From contig VZSF01000867.1 of NCBI GenBank assembly GCA_013398295.1, positions 62,001 to 126,000 of the forward strand: a stretch of DNA of 64,000 nucleotides. The letters are read 5' to 3'. The notes beneath the pieces are model-generated. The model made no database searches and was not told the DNA's origin. It saw only the letters and a program-made list of their open reading frames with translations. The translations under genes and the position numbers were made by a program. Source of the DNA: Chionis minor. Taxonomy: Eukaryota; Chordata; Aves; Charadriiformes; Chionididae. Every line of letters starts with the position of its first letter. Position 1 is the stretch's first letter. This document shows, in pieces, positions 13,274 to 25,805 of the stretch.

Positions 13274-14975
13274 GTACATATACATACAAGATCTGATGTC
13301 CTAAATGCTTTTATATGTATGCCCTATAACTCAAAAAAGGACACATGCTCACCTTGGGGGAAAAAAAAGAAAAAATGGGGGAGGCATTTGCATCATCTGA
13401 TCAAATCATTGCTCAGACTTTAGCAATGTTAGCTGCTGTTCCTGGTTCCAGATGCTAGCAGCTGTGAAATCTGGTGGTGAAAGGCTTCCCTTTCTGTTTT
13501 CTTGCTTTCAGAAAGTTGTAAAGGTCTAAGAGGAAGGCAAGATGCAGACCCCAAGTTGTCTCGATGATTCATGGGTTTGGTCTTTAGCTTGTGCTTAGGA
13601 TGAAAGAAGAGAAAGAATGAGAAGAAAGAAAGAAACAGAAGGAAAAAGGAGGCATTGGGAACGGCCGTGATTTGGCTGTGTGTCAAGAGCAGTATGGTGG
13701 TCTCAAGAATCCTGCCTTGCACTGGTGTCTGCATGAGTAAGCAGCGCCTTAGTTATTGCGCCCTTCATCTTGCTGCTTCTTTACCTACTATTTCCACTAT
13801 TTCTCAGTTATAGAAAGTGTTGCGAAGTACAGCTGCTACCCTCATTGGCAAGCTCGGTTGATTTTCAAGATTGCTGGCAATACCTGGTGTTGTTGCATAA
13901 CCAGCCATCTTTCCTTTATTATAATAAATTTCCACACGAGTTTTGCACTCAAGAATTTTGTGAGAGCAGTACAGACACAGGGCATTTATACTACTGAGAC
14001 AAGGTCTTTTATTCAGGCTTTTTGACAATGATGCGTAATACTCACCATGTCTGGGAGGAAGAAACACGTTTGTCTTTTTATCCAGTTCAATAACCTTTAC
14101 TGCCAGTGTTACTACTACAGAGGAAAGACTAGTCTGGGGATCAGGGCTTTAATTTTTAACTTCTACTTGCTGGTGGAATCTGTTCAACCATGTCTTTTAT
14201 AAATTTAGCTTTGTTGAAAGGCAGCAAAACCCACCAATCTGCAAACTTTTCTACTCGCTTTGATGGAACCTACTGTCCAGACTCTTCTGTGATATTTTTT
14301 ACTTGTCCTACTTACAGGGGGGTCTGCCCTTCCCGGCAGCTATCAATATAATCCTTTTTTTTTTCCATCCTCTGCAAAAGTAAATTTAACCTCACAGCCC
14401 TCTTGCCAGGGGAGAGTTTTATCTAGTAACCACATAGAGATCTGAGAAATACAGATATTAGGTGATCTGCCAAACTGTACTGCCTTCATCTCTTAGAGCA
14501 CAATAATAAAAAGATCTCTCCTATAATGGCTCTTCATTGCTAATTCCCTAGTTGTTCTTCACCAAAGTACAATTAATTACTAAAGGGGCTTCCCATACAG
14601 AAGATTGTTGATGGAGGGAGCATCTGAAAAAAAAAGCAGTAGAGCATAAACTACAAGGGGGAAAAAATTTATTTCTCACCTGAGGCTATGCCCTTTGTTC
14701 CTCTCATTTGCATTCTGAGGGTTTTGGTGTTTGGGTTGTTGGTGTGTTCTCGTTCCCCGCCCCCTTCTTAACTTGTCTCTGTCTTCCTTGATACTTTGGC
14801 TACTGTCATTATCTGTTCTTCATTTATAAGCAGGTTAAAAATGGTGAAGGAGTTGTCTGCACATTTATACTATATGGGTCTGCAGCGTCAGCCCCATTCT
14901 CCCACTGTCCTCTTTTAAAATGACAGGTCTCACTCCTTATCTTACTCCGGAGCTTAATTTGCTCGCATAATATAG

Positions 14976-14990
14976 ATTATTATTATTATT
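14976..14990 (+). repeat. ATT trinucleotide microsatellite, 5 copies
   Basis: Five perfect tandem ATT units in an AT-rich setting. The tract is short, and no function is inferred. Confidence 0.85.
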
Positions 14991-16796
14991 TTGTTTAGTT
15001 CAGAGATTAAGGACAAAATAAAGGGCTGAGCTTCTTGAATGCTTAGGGACTGCTGAAAATAGGACTGAAATTCTACAGTCCTTAAAGGTTTTTTAGGGAA
15101 AAGACACAGTTTGCCAATATTTTCTTTAAATATATGTGAACTCAATCTTGCAGAAGTTGTAAAAATCAATTTCACTAGTAATTAGAATTATAGAATTTTC
15201 TGCCAGTAAATATGCTAAATATAAGGAGGCATTGGACTCCACAAGGTCAATATGTTTGCCTTCAAAATATATCCTAATATCTGTTGATGTAATCCACCAA
15301 TTAAAAAGTCTATAAATAAGTATTTACTCAATAGATTTTAATGTTTCTAAAGGGAGCAATTAGGCTTTTAAGGAGAACTCTTAAACATTCCCATGAAGGT
15401 TTTAGTATTTTCTTTAACACTTTGTCTTACACGAATGCACATTTCAGAAATCATGTTTGAAAAACAAGTAATTTATGTTAAACTCATACTTTGTGCCCTG
15501 ATGATAAATGGTCCTAAAATGAGTGTTTATAATGCATTTATAATAATATTTATTTCAGCATATCAATGATAAAAATAAAGAGGCAGGTTTTCTTTCCTAC
15601 TATAGCGTTTCATACCTTGCTACATATTACATCCTTTAGTGTAATTAGTCATCACATAAGAACAACTTTTGTCCCACAAAGCCCTTTTTATGTATTTTAT
15701 ATACCAGAGATAAAGGGACTTAAAATATTGAGGCAGACTCTCAACTTGATGTAAATATCAGTGAGCTGGGCTGATTTAAATTAGCTGAGCATCTGGCCCA
15801 TTCTCTTTGAAAACAGATAATTGGCTTCAGTAATTGACTGAGATTTGTGGGTTTCATTTCTTTCATTTTATATTTAATTGTATAAAATAGGGGCATGCAA
15901 ATGTAGCCAAGTTTATTAAAATTATCGATCACCTATGCTATCCAATCAGCTACAAACTATGCACAGTTATAAACCATTAGTTTTAGGTTATATTAGAAAT
16001 TCATCCAATTAGAAAAAATAACAATAATTAAAAGGATCATAGATGTGTGTCAAAATATAATTGCACATTCCAGAGCTAGAAAATTGTAATAGTAGGACTG
16101 GCAGTCATTCTTATAAGACAGGGCAAGGGCAAATGGTGAAAAATTCAAATATGAATGAAATGCCAGTAAATGTCATACTAAGAACAGTATACATTACAAA
16201 CTGCTGTGATTTTTCTCTCCGAAGGGTCAAATCTTTTTCCTCTTTTTTTCCCAAGGTACCATGACCATAGAAGAAAGCTCTTTCTCAAATTTCTAGCCTC
16301 TTTTCTCAGTTTTTTTTTCTTTCACTTAATTGATCAAATTAATAACTTCTATAATTAATCTACAATCTTCTGTAATACAAGCTATGAATCAGAGATGCAA
16401 AAATAAAATAAATCTGCTTACTTTGAAATCACATTATGTTCTACATAATTCCCATTAGAAAATGTAGTTTACGCAGAGCAGAACAAGATTCACCATGTTT
16501 TCTCTGCAAATTTTGGTAATAAAACTATACATGTTATAGACTTAACAGTGTAGTAGATTCTAAATCATATTACTTTAGAGTAAGCAATGACAAAAAGTGG
16601 GTCATATCAGTGAATATTATGAATATAAACCTGAGCTGATTAACAAAGAGATTTCCTCTCAAACCATATCTGAAAGAAAGGTAATACCATCCCTGTAACG
16701 TCACTGAAAATGGCAACTTCTAGCAGTCACAGCTTGTTTTTTCTATAAGGAATCTTCCCATTCCCACAACAAGATTTTTTCTAATCCTTGGGAAAT

Positions 16797-16866
16797 GTCA
16801 GCATTTGTGGTATATTAGGGAATGCTGCAGAGTCAGCATTTGTGGTATTTTAGGGAATGCTGCAGA
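16797..16866 (+). repeat. 35-bp tandem duplication, two copies
   Basis: Two adjacent 35-base copies (16797-16831 and 16832-16866) begin GTCAGCATTTGTGGTAT and end AATGCTGCAGA. They differ at a single base (TATATTAGGG against TATTTTAGGG). There is no linker and no third copy. The near identity points to a fairly recent local duplication compared with the aged CR1 copies in the window. Confidence 0.95.
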
Positions 16867-19699
16867 TTCTCAGCAGGATAAGGAGTTTTTTCCATGAGCT
16901 TACACAGCACTTCACACTCATCCGCCGCAAAGGATATCTCTGCCTAAAAAGAAGTTTCAGTGTCGTGCAGCTGACACACTGAGAAGTGCCTAAAAATTTA
17001 GGACTGGTAGAAAATAAGCTGCTACACTAAAGCTATTAAATAAATAAAAATAATGAATTTTTGGTGGCTCTCTTAAATATACAAGTGAAAAAAGGGTTGG
17101 AATATTACCTTCCTAAGGTAACTGAGCTGCAGCCTCTCCAGTTCTTCTCTGGACAAGGACCAAATTCACAACCAAAACCATTAGTAGAGCATTTGAAAGA
17201 ATTATAACAGCAAAAGAATACCTATTAATGCTGAGTACTCTCAATGACTGAAATTACTGGAAAGTGTCCATTTCCCTTAAGTTATTTAAGTGCCCAAAGT
17301 GGCAAATGGGTGTAATTTTAAAATGTATATAGATGAATAATTCTCATTGATCTGAATCCCAGACAAATGTCCAGGTTCACCTATGAAATCCCATTTTGCA
17401 CTCATCTGCATCTTTAGGTATCTACATATTGCAAATACTTCCTTTGGGCACTAAATCAAGAAATTATCTTTGTTTATTTAATCTCCTGCTTAACTGTGAG
17501 TACATGCTTAAAATTAAGCATATGCTTCTGTGCTTTTCTCAAGAAACACAACTTAAGCATGTGAGGGTCGTCCTGATTCAAAGTACGTGTCAGGAGTAGG
17601 CATCATTGCTATCTAGTGGTTGCATTGCTTCCTCCTAACTTCCACGGTTTTAAAACTTTGACATTGTGAATTGAGATGTAGTATGTTTTTGTCTTGAACC
17701 CAAAGGGAATTTGAAATCTAATCACTTAATGTGGAATAGAAAATAGATGGGGTAGAGGCTGAGGGTGCTCATTGAAAGAAAAAAATGAAGACTTAGAAAA
17801 ATAATCCTCATTTAAATCCCTTAGGCGGCATTTTGAAAATCTCTGCCTCGAGTATCAATTGTGCCAGGGTTTGATATCAAACAATGAGGGGGGGGAAAAA
17901 GTACTTTGGATAGTTAGAAAGTATTTGGTTCTCAAATAAATAAAAGGGGACGTAGACTGCTGCTTTAGTGGCTGTTCTGTTCTTTATTTTTGAAAAGATA
18001 TATTAATTGAATAACAAAGATAAAAGATGCCAGAACCTCAAAAGGTTTTCAGTGACAATGTACATTACTGAAGTCTTAATTTGTGTAATTAAAGAAGAAT
18101 AAGAAATATATAATTCATAGGCTTTCAAAAATACTCAAGAAAAATGAATGGACTGAGGATTTTCCCCAGTCTGTCCTTTATAACAAGGCTCTTCAGTCTT
18201 AGTTAAAAAAAGAAAAATTGAAACTTGCAATCTAAAAAATATATAAACACATAAGAGGGTAGAATTAGTTACTAAATGAAATGCTTATTTGAGAGAAATA
18301 TTTTTCTTCTATAGCAGAGAGGGAAAAAAATGTTATTTTTGCACCATCCCATTTGGTTTGGATATATAAGTTTCCTACTGTGTTTTGGCCGCAAGAGAAA
18401 CAGCAAATCGAGTTACAGGCTCTGGAGGTTGCAGAAAGCAGGAGTGGCCGCCAGACACTGTCTTGCTTCAGTTCTGCTCCTGCCTCCCTAGCTAGGAAAC
18501 ATTGAGCTGGTTCTCAAAGGTGCTGCCAGTTGGCCCAGTGGATTTACTGCTAGGTCATCTTGAAGGGTCTGAACCAGGAGTATTTTACCAAAATGTTTGT
18601 GAGGACAGGAAAGTGATACAGACTGGGGTTTCAGCCTGACTGGATTTTGGAGGAGGGAAGGAGCAGGGGGCTGAGGGAGAGAAGGAGACAGGTAAAAGAG
18701 CAGAGCTGCTTTTGGCAGGTTTTGTTGGACAAATTAGAGAAGAGCTGTGATTTCTAATTGTCAATTCTACTGAGATGGTCCAATCTGCCTGTAACGTAGC
18801 CCTGGATCCCAGAGGGTTTTCTATCTTTCTTGATGTCTTGCCCATATGAGAGAGAAAAGAGAGTAGAAATGAGCTATGGAGAGCTGGCTATCCTCCAGTG
18901 AGGAGATGGAGGAAGATGGAGACCCAAGTGCTTTGCACACTGAGATGCCCTGTGACCTTCTTTCCTGTGGCAGGGAACATCAGTCATATTCAGAAATAAG
19001 CCCCGTGGTTCAGCCAAATACTATTTATTTTGAAATATTCATTGTGAACTGAAAGGCCATTAGCCTGTAAATGGGTCCAAACAGGTGTCTGCTAACTGGG
19101 CAAATTAGACCCATTGTGGGTTGGGTTTTAAATCCCTCTCTACGTCTTCCCTTGGCCTATGTGTCCTAACCCACAGCCTTTTCTTTTTTACTGGCAATTA
19201 TTGTACCACATTTTAAACTATTTTTGGCATAGCATCAAAACTGCAAGAGTCCAGAGACTTATATTTTGGCACGGTTCCTGAAGAGATAATAGGTCTTAAT
19301 ATACTTTTAAACTGTACAGGAATGTTTACACACAGCAGTTACCTCTTACAGCAAGTAAGGTAACATAACTATTGGAAATTCAAGCTGTAGGATAAACTAA
19401 ATGTATTTCTAATGAAAGAAGAAATACGACTGTACTTTTATTATAGAGTGAATGACCTTATCCTGAAGTACAATGCTTTTGTGTTTACTTTACTTAAGTG
19501 AAATATCTCCTACCTGAAAGCCAGCTGTATCAGCTCTATATTTCTTTGTTAATTTAGGCAAAAATTAAATGGTATAAACCTGCACTATTTCAGCATATTT
19601 TTTTTGTAAATATTTACCATTGCTTACAAATTATGTATAATTATTTTGTGAAATGCCAGGTATTTCAGGCTGTGTTTACAGATATGATAAAACTGATGA
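16867..19699. other. unique AT-rich non-coding sequence
   Basis: No gene or mobile element is recognised. An 8-G run lies at 17888-17895. Around 18390-18700 the DNA is modestly richer in G and C, with a purine-rich stretch (AGGAGGGAAGGAGCAGG and following, near 18650-18700). Its antisense strand carries an 86-codon frame rich in Ser and Pro that has no recognisable domain. Confidence 0.55.
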
Positions 19700-20362
19700 G
19701 AAGCGCCACGTGACCTGGCAATATGTTCTTGCAGAAAGCCAACAATATCCTGGGCTGCATCAGAAGAATTGTGGGCAGCAGGTTGAGGGAGGTGATTCTG
19801 TCCCTCTACTCCACTCTTGTGAGGTCCCACCAGGAGTACTGCGTCCAGCTCTGGGACCCCCAACATAAGAAGGACATGGACCTGTTGGAGAAAGTCCAGA
19901 GGAGGGTCACAAAGCTGATCCAGAGGGCTGGAGCACCTCTCCTCTGAAGACAGGCTGCGAGTTGGGGTTGTTCAGCCTGGAGAAGAGAAAGATCTGGGGG
20001 GACATTATAGTGGCCTTCCTGTATCTGAAAGTGGCCTACAGAAAAGATGGGGAGGGACTCTTTATCAGGGAGCTTAGCAATAGGCCCCTAGTTACAAGGG
20101 GTAACTATTTTAAACTGAAAGAGGGTAGATTTAGATTAGAGACTGAGAAGAAATTCTTTACTGTCAGTGTGATGAGATACTGGAACAGGCTGCCCAGAGA
20201 AGCTGTGGGTGCCTGTGGATGCCCTGGAAACATTCAAGGCCAGGTTGGATGGGGCTTTGAGCAGCCTAGCATAGTGGGAGGTGTCCCTGCCCATAGCAGA
20301 GGGGTTGGAACTAGATGATCTTTAAGGTCTCTTCCAACCCAAACCATTCTAGGGTTCTATGA
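19700..20362 (+). mobile_element. CR1 LINE, 5'-truncated, sense orientation
   Basis: This is about 660 bases of the 3' end of a CR1 non-LTR retrotransposon. It begins around GTGACCTGGCAATATG, runs through the C-terminal part of ORF2, and ends with the hallmark CR1 terminus 'ctcttccaacccaaaccattctagggttctatga', in which the short ATTCTATG-type unit is repeated in decayed form at 20346-20362. The tail resembles the CR1-J/E group of birds, a subfamily call made from memory. The 5' boundary is approximate. ORF2 is broken by frame changes, so the copy is dead. CR1 elements copy themselves by target-primed reverse transcription and usually insert as such 5'-truncated pieces without a poly(A) tail. 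Confidence 0.95.
19711..20320 (+). pseudogene. CR1 ORF2 C-terminal remnant, frameshifted
   Basis: The first frame (from about 19723) reads [20 protein letters not shown] and continues to [14 protein letters not shown], matching the region after the reverse-transcriptase catalytic core in CR1 ORF2. It ends at a TGA at 19945-19947. A different frame resumes at 19962 with LGLFSLEKRKIWGDIIVAFL and continues to YWNRLPREAVGA, the usual C-terminal phrase. The protein then leaves the family pattern near 20205, which indicates a further indel. Relative to my memory of the family, one insertion near 19920 and one short deletion near 19957 would explain the first shift. The endonuclease and reverse-transcriptase catalytic parts are absent because of 5' truncation. 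Confidence 0.9.
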
Positions 20363-23300
20363 ATTTGGTAATCAAGTTGTTAAATACCTTGATATACTTA
20401 TGCTGCTAGATTCATTTATATGTGGATATTTCCTATAGTTTACTGAAGGCTTGTGTCATTTCTTACCTTTCAAAAGTGCGACTATGCTCCTCAAGTTAAT
20501 AGGAGAGTAAAAAATTCAATATATTCAATATATTATTTGGAATTGTTCCAGCTTACCTAACTTCTCATGCTAAGGCTTATCGATCCAAATTAGCTAGCCA
20601 TGTTGCAGTTTCTGCGAAGCATATGTTATATTTTTTGCATATACACCATCTAAATTAAAGAACTAATAGCCTCATATTTTGAAACTTTTCTCAGGCTAGT
20701 TAAACACAGAGGTTAGTGAGTCTAGTAATGACACTTAGTTTAAACTGAAGTTTGAATAATGTAAGAATGCTCAGTATAAATAAAATAACATCATGTACAT
20801 GTGTTATACTTTAAACAATGATAAAAATCTTCCTTGCCCTTTATTTAGTCCTCTAAAGAGATGTGTCAGCCTGACTTTTTTTTACTGTGCTACCCACACA
20901 TCACTGAACTGGAGAAGTTATGTCAACTTAAACATGAGGTTTCAGAGCAAGAAACCAACCTTTATTTAATCAATCTGAAACTGGAGTATGTTTTTTTTTT
21001 TTCCTCTAAGTAACATAACCTCCTTTTACACTGTTTTCCTACAGGATATTTCCTCATGAAAAGTCTTATGTATATATTATATACCTTACGTTGTTCCACC
21101 ACACACACTACAGTCAAGGACATTATCCAGATCTGGAAAATGTCCCAAAGGATTTCTATCCCTTCAATAATGAGATTTTGGCAGTCTGATCCGCATATAA
21201 TCTTGCTTCCCAAAATTAAGAAGAATTCAACAGGAAACTTTCCAGATTTCTACATAATTCTGAGCTATAAAAGAACACATGTCGGTCCAAGTAAGCATGG
21301 AAATTTTAGATATCTTTTCATATTAATAGTGTAGTGTACAATTTGCAATCTGCCTGATTATTTTCAATCTATGCATTATTGCAGTTAATATAGGGTGTAT
21401 TTGTTTTCACAGTTGATGTTTGTGTTTCCGTAATGGAAAAGCAGTCCATCTGAGCATTTTTCTTAAAAGTCCTCTTACTAAATAAATGGCAATTCTATTA
21501 TAAATTCAATCATTTTAAACTAGGTTGTAAATTTATGATGTCTCTGAGTCTCTCTGTGTAAGTTTATCTTGCCAGGGGATTCACTTAGTCCATAGTAACA
21601 GAGTTTTTTACTAGTAAATCAATGCAGTTATTGTACAGCTCTGCAAATGGATGTTGCTTGCTGTGTTCTGTCTTGCTGCTGCAAGATTAGAAGGCTGGCA
21701 TCAAAGAAGATGAAGTGTAAGCTTTATTTATTGGGTTTAGATTCAGTTTTGAAAAGCACAGTAGTAATGGGAAGTATAAGAAAAATGGTGGGGCTAAAAA
21801 GAATATGAAACTCGATGGGAATAAAAGGAAAATACTAATCTGAGAAAAAAATAGAGTAAGAAAAGGTTACAATTCTCTCTGTTACCAGCTCCTTTCAAGT
21901 ATGTATTTCTGAGGTAAGAGCATTAGATGACAAAACAGTAAAATTTCAGTGGTATTGTGTGTAAACATTGCCTCCTCTGAAGCTCCAGGAAAAGGCTGGA
22001 ATTAGAGCTACCAACTCTGTGTGCACGTGGAATGCAACTTTCCTTTGCTCAAAAGAGCAGGTAAATAGGGCAGATGCTGGTACTTGCAATTCTGTCTGCC
22101 TTTCAGTATGTGTGTTTGTATGTTCCTCCTGAAAGAGTGAGGACATTGTGCAGGCTGGAAAGATATTTTTTTTTCCTTTCTGCACCTTGTAATGAGTTTT
22201 CAATAATGTATAATAAAGATACGTTTCATTTGAGATGGAAGCTCCTCAAGTAAAAGATTAAAATATCACCATCCCTACAACCTTTACAATCTGTGCCTGC
22301 TACTTGTAACTTAATAATAGAGATCTGTAGCAGTCCTATCTCCAAAATGTTGCGTGACAGCAAAAGCAAATATACTTTCGAAAGAGTTTACTGGGAATGA
22401 CTCATGGGTCTTTCATTCCCGATTTTGGTGTGGTGTCACCCCAGGAACTTTGCTTGACCACCTTCTCTTATCCTGTGTTTCTCACTCATCAGAGTCCTTC
22501 AATTTCCTAAAAAGCATGGATTGACTTTGATATTTTCACAGTTAGAAGGTAGATATGTATTGTTGACAGTAAAGGTCTCTGTCCTGTGGGTTAAACTCCT
22601 AAGGAGGATGATAGTCTCTCTGTCACCTTGACAGAGCAGAAAAAATGGAACATTGGTATGCTCACCACAGGATGGTCAGATCATGTTTTGCATTCTTTTG
22701 GTTGTATGAAGAGGTCCATGTAATGTGGAAACTAATTTCTTCTGAATAACATGAAATAACAAAACTGTTGCCTGTTTAGTCTCACTCACGTATGCAGAAA
22801 TGATTTAGTTGCATGATTAATGGTGATGATGTGTTTTAAATTTCTAGTTTCATTATTAAGTTTGTGGCTTGTGTAAAACAAGATTAAATCCTTCACCTAT
22901 GGTACCAATAACAAAAAAAAAAAGAGGTGGATTTTTTCTGTCCACAGCATCTTGAAAAATTCAGCTGCACACAGTTTAAGTCTTTTAAAAATACATTTTT
23001 TTAGAGGATCCACACTTTATTGCTTTTCATAAATCATAGTTTAAATGGGAATAAAGTCTTCTAGAGACATAGATAGCAATTATTTACTGTACAAAGGGAG
23101 TTTATATTTTTGATTATGTTGAGTTATTTTTGGAAAATTATTGTATGTACAAAATTGAATACTTTTGTATACAGACACATCTTAGATTTCCCATAGAATT
23201 ATTTGCATTTCAATAGATTGATAGTGAGATAATAACTAATACTGGTGGAAAATACATATGCATTTTTTTAAAAATAATTGTAACTTGTTACCTAAACAGT

Positions 23301-25805
23301 AGTGTTTCAAGTTGTACTGCTGAGCCATGTCCCATGGACCATGTTCAGTTTTGAAATCAGCAGCTTAAGTCTATCTAACTTAAAAGACAGCAATAGCAGA
23401 GTCTGATCAAACTAAAGGAAATGTTTAGGTCTTAACACTTGCCATCTTGCATTGATTTATCTTTCAATGAAAAATACTTTAGCTGAACAAAAATCAGTGG
23501 TATCTTGTCAGCATTAGTAAGCTCTGCAGGAAATTTAAAGGCAAGATATAAGATAAAATTATAGTTACTAAGTTCTGGTAATATGAATGAGGTACATTTT
23601 TCTTCTTTTTTTAAAGAACATGTTTTTGTTTACCTGAGATGGACACACATGATCTGAATGCTCAGATATTTCTATGCTGTCTTTTAGGGTTCAGGTCTCT
23701 TTACTACTGTATTAGTCACTGAGTCAGATCTTGACTCCCTTCTTCATGTTAAGCACAGCTCTGAAATCCACTGGGGCTGATAGGAATATTTCCTTCATTA
23801 AGGTGCTATTCACCATAAAAGGAGGCAATGGAATCTTGTCCTTCACAAGTTAAGATGTTCCAACTCGGTATTGCAACAACATTTTTTTTTAACATTGCAG
23901 TGAGGTGGGCTCTGCAGTCTTTACTGTCTAATTTACAAAGCTCTGTAGTACAATTTTGGTAATCAGTACTATTTACTTTTGATCAAGACTGGCCAGAAAG
24001 AAGGCTCACATATGAGCAAAAGCATGAAACAACTTGAGAAGTACTTTTCACTGTAAAAAAATCCTTACATTTATGCAACTTAGAATCTGTAGAAGGGTTT
24101 CTGTGAATAACAGTGCCAGATATTCTCATGTGAATAATAAAACACAAAGTTGCATGCATTTTTTTTAATTTTTTGCAACTTCATCTCATCTCTTGCCAAC
24201 TTTTATTTCTCTCCTTTCCTGTTTTTTTTTAGCTTTTTCTGTCGTCTAAGTTTCTTTAGAGTTCATTCGTTGCTAACAGCTATACTTTTTTTTATCTGTA
24301 TCCCTTTCAGCAATTTTTTTTTTGCTTTACTTTTTTTGTTGTATCTTTATACACTTTCATTCACTTTCTCTCATTTTTTCCGCTTTATTCATTTTAGGAA
24401 TGTATTTATAAACATCATTTGTGGTGACCAATTCTCTTTAGTTTAATCCTCTGCATTATTTTTTCGTATTGTTTTTAGTTCTGGTATGAATTGTTAAAAT
24501 GTCTCAGAATCTTTTTACTTGAATACCTGTTTGTGAATTTTGTTCTTGCTCCTACATTTCATGAGTGGTTCAGAACATGGAGTTCTGATTCTTCTGAACC
24601 ACCTTGCATAACGCTACCCTTCCCAAAAAGAAAAACTCCATTAAAAAAAAAAAATGTTGCCTGGGAAAACTGAAGTCAGTATGTGTCTCATAAACCATAT
24701 ACTTGCAAATTCTGAAGAATTTTCATGTTTATAGGGCATGCCTTTACAGGGAATTTCAAAAAACAACTAAGCAGGTTAGTGGTCTAATTGTTTTCCAGCT
24801 TTCCATACTTTGCAGCACAAGAACCTATAGGTTTAGGTTGTGCGTGACAAATCAGTTTGTTCTGAGCAGCAGGCTTCATTTTTCATGTATAAAGGCATCT
24901 ACTTTGCAGGCAGTTTCATAATTTGCTGTAAGTTGCAAATAGTTTGCCTTTATGAGTATTGTCTGTAAGAGCAACTCCAGAAATAGGACCTTTCAAGTTT
25001 ATGGGTCAAATTAATTCTCTAATTCCAATGAGGAGACAGGTTGTTTAATAAGGATAAAATTAAGACAGTAATTTTATGACTCATATTTTTACAATGTGCT
25101 CCTGCAAGAAGCATATAGACGTCCAAACAAGGACATTTCAAAAGACACTGCAAGATGAATATCTATATAAGGGGGTTTTGCTAGCTTCAAAATTTGGCAA
25201 ACTTTACGCTTTCCAGTATGGTCTGTGATTATGTCCTAAATTTCTGCTATTACGTTCTAACTTAAGAAGTGTTACTGTTCTTATTCTAAGCCATGTGTAG
25301 ACAATGATTGTATAAAATTCCTTAAAATTTTAATATTTGTCTAAACAGTTTTTACAATGCCATTATATAAGCATATCTAATACTTGACTGGGCTAGCCAC
25401 TTTAAGATGCTGCATAGCCTGAAAGGTTTCTAAAAGCTTTGAGAATTGTTTCCTGCCAGGCTTAACAATCTTATAGTGTGCCATATTGAGAAAATTGAGA
25501 AAATCTTAATTCTGTGGCCAAGTATATCTGTTATTTCCTTCTTCATCGATTTCTCAGCGGCATTGTTTTCTGGTAAATGTAGTAAAATGTCTTAGGTGCA
25601 AATACTGAAAAAAAAGAGTGGTTTTGAGTTCATATTTATTCAGAAGTTTATAATTGCTGAATGCAATATAGAGAAGTTAATAAAAGAAATAATCTCTTCA
25701 TTCTTTATGCTCTAATAGAGAAAAATGTTACAGCTGTTACTAAATGGCACATCATTTAGCCTGTTTCATACTGCAATCCATCCTCTTTATTTATAAATAC
25801 AAAGT
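20363..25805. other. unique AT-rich non-coding sequence
   Basis: No gene is recognised. A 9-base unit (ATTCAATAT) is duplicated near 20515-20532. The segment 24158-24480 is strikingly T-rich on the plus strand and therefore carries a 98-codon open frame (24150-24446) made almost only of Phe, Leu, Ser and Ile. I take this as a composition artefact, not a membrane protein. A short ATTGAGAAA duplication lies near 25485-25502. No transposon is recognised until the CR1 copy at 25.8 kb. Confidence 0.55.

Larger units (their letters stand above)
12833..16796. other. unique AT-rich non-coding sequence
   Basis: No gene is recognised. The stretch includes a near-palindrome at 13247-13273, a purine-rich tract at about 13600-13652, and five ATT copies at 14976-14990. 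The block 15760-16050 is AT-rich and contains an ATGCAAAT octamer (15895-15902), a CCAATCAG box (15942-15949) and several TAATTG/TTAATTG homeodomain-type words. That look is typical of conserved non-coding elements but is not proof of one. Confidence 0.5.
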
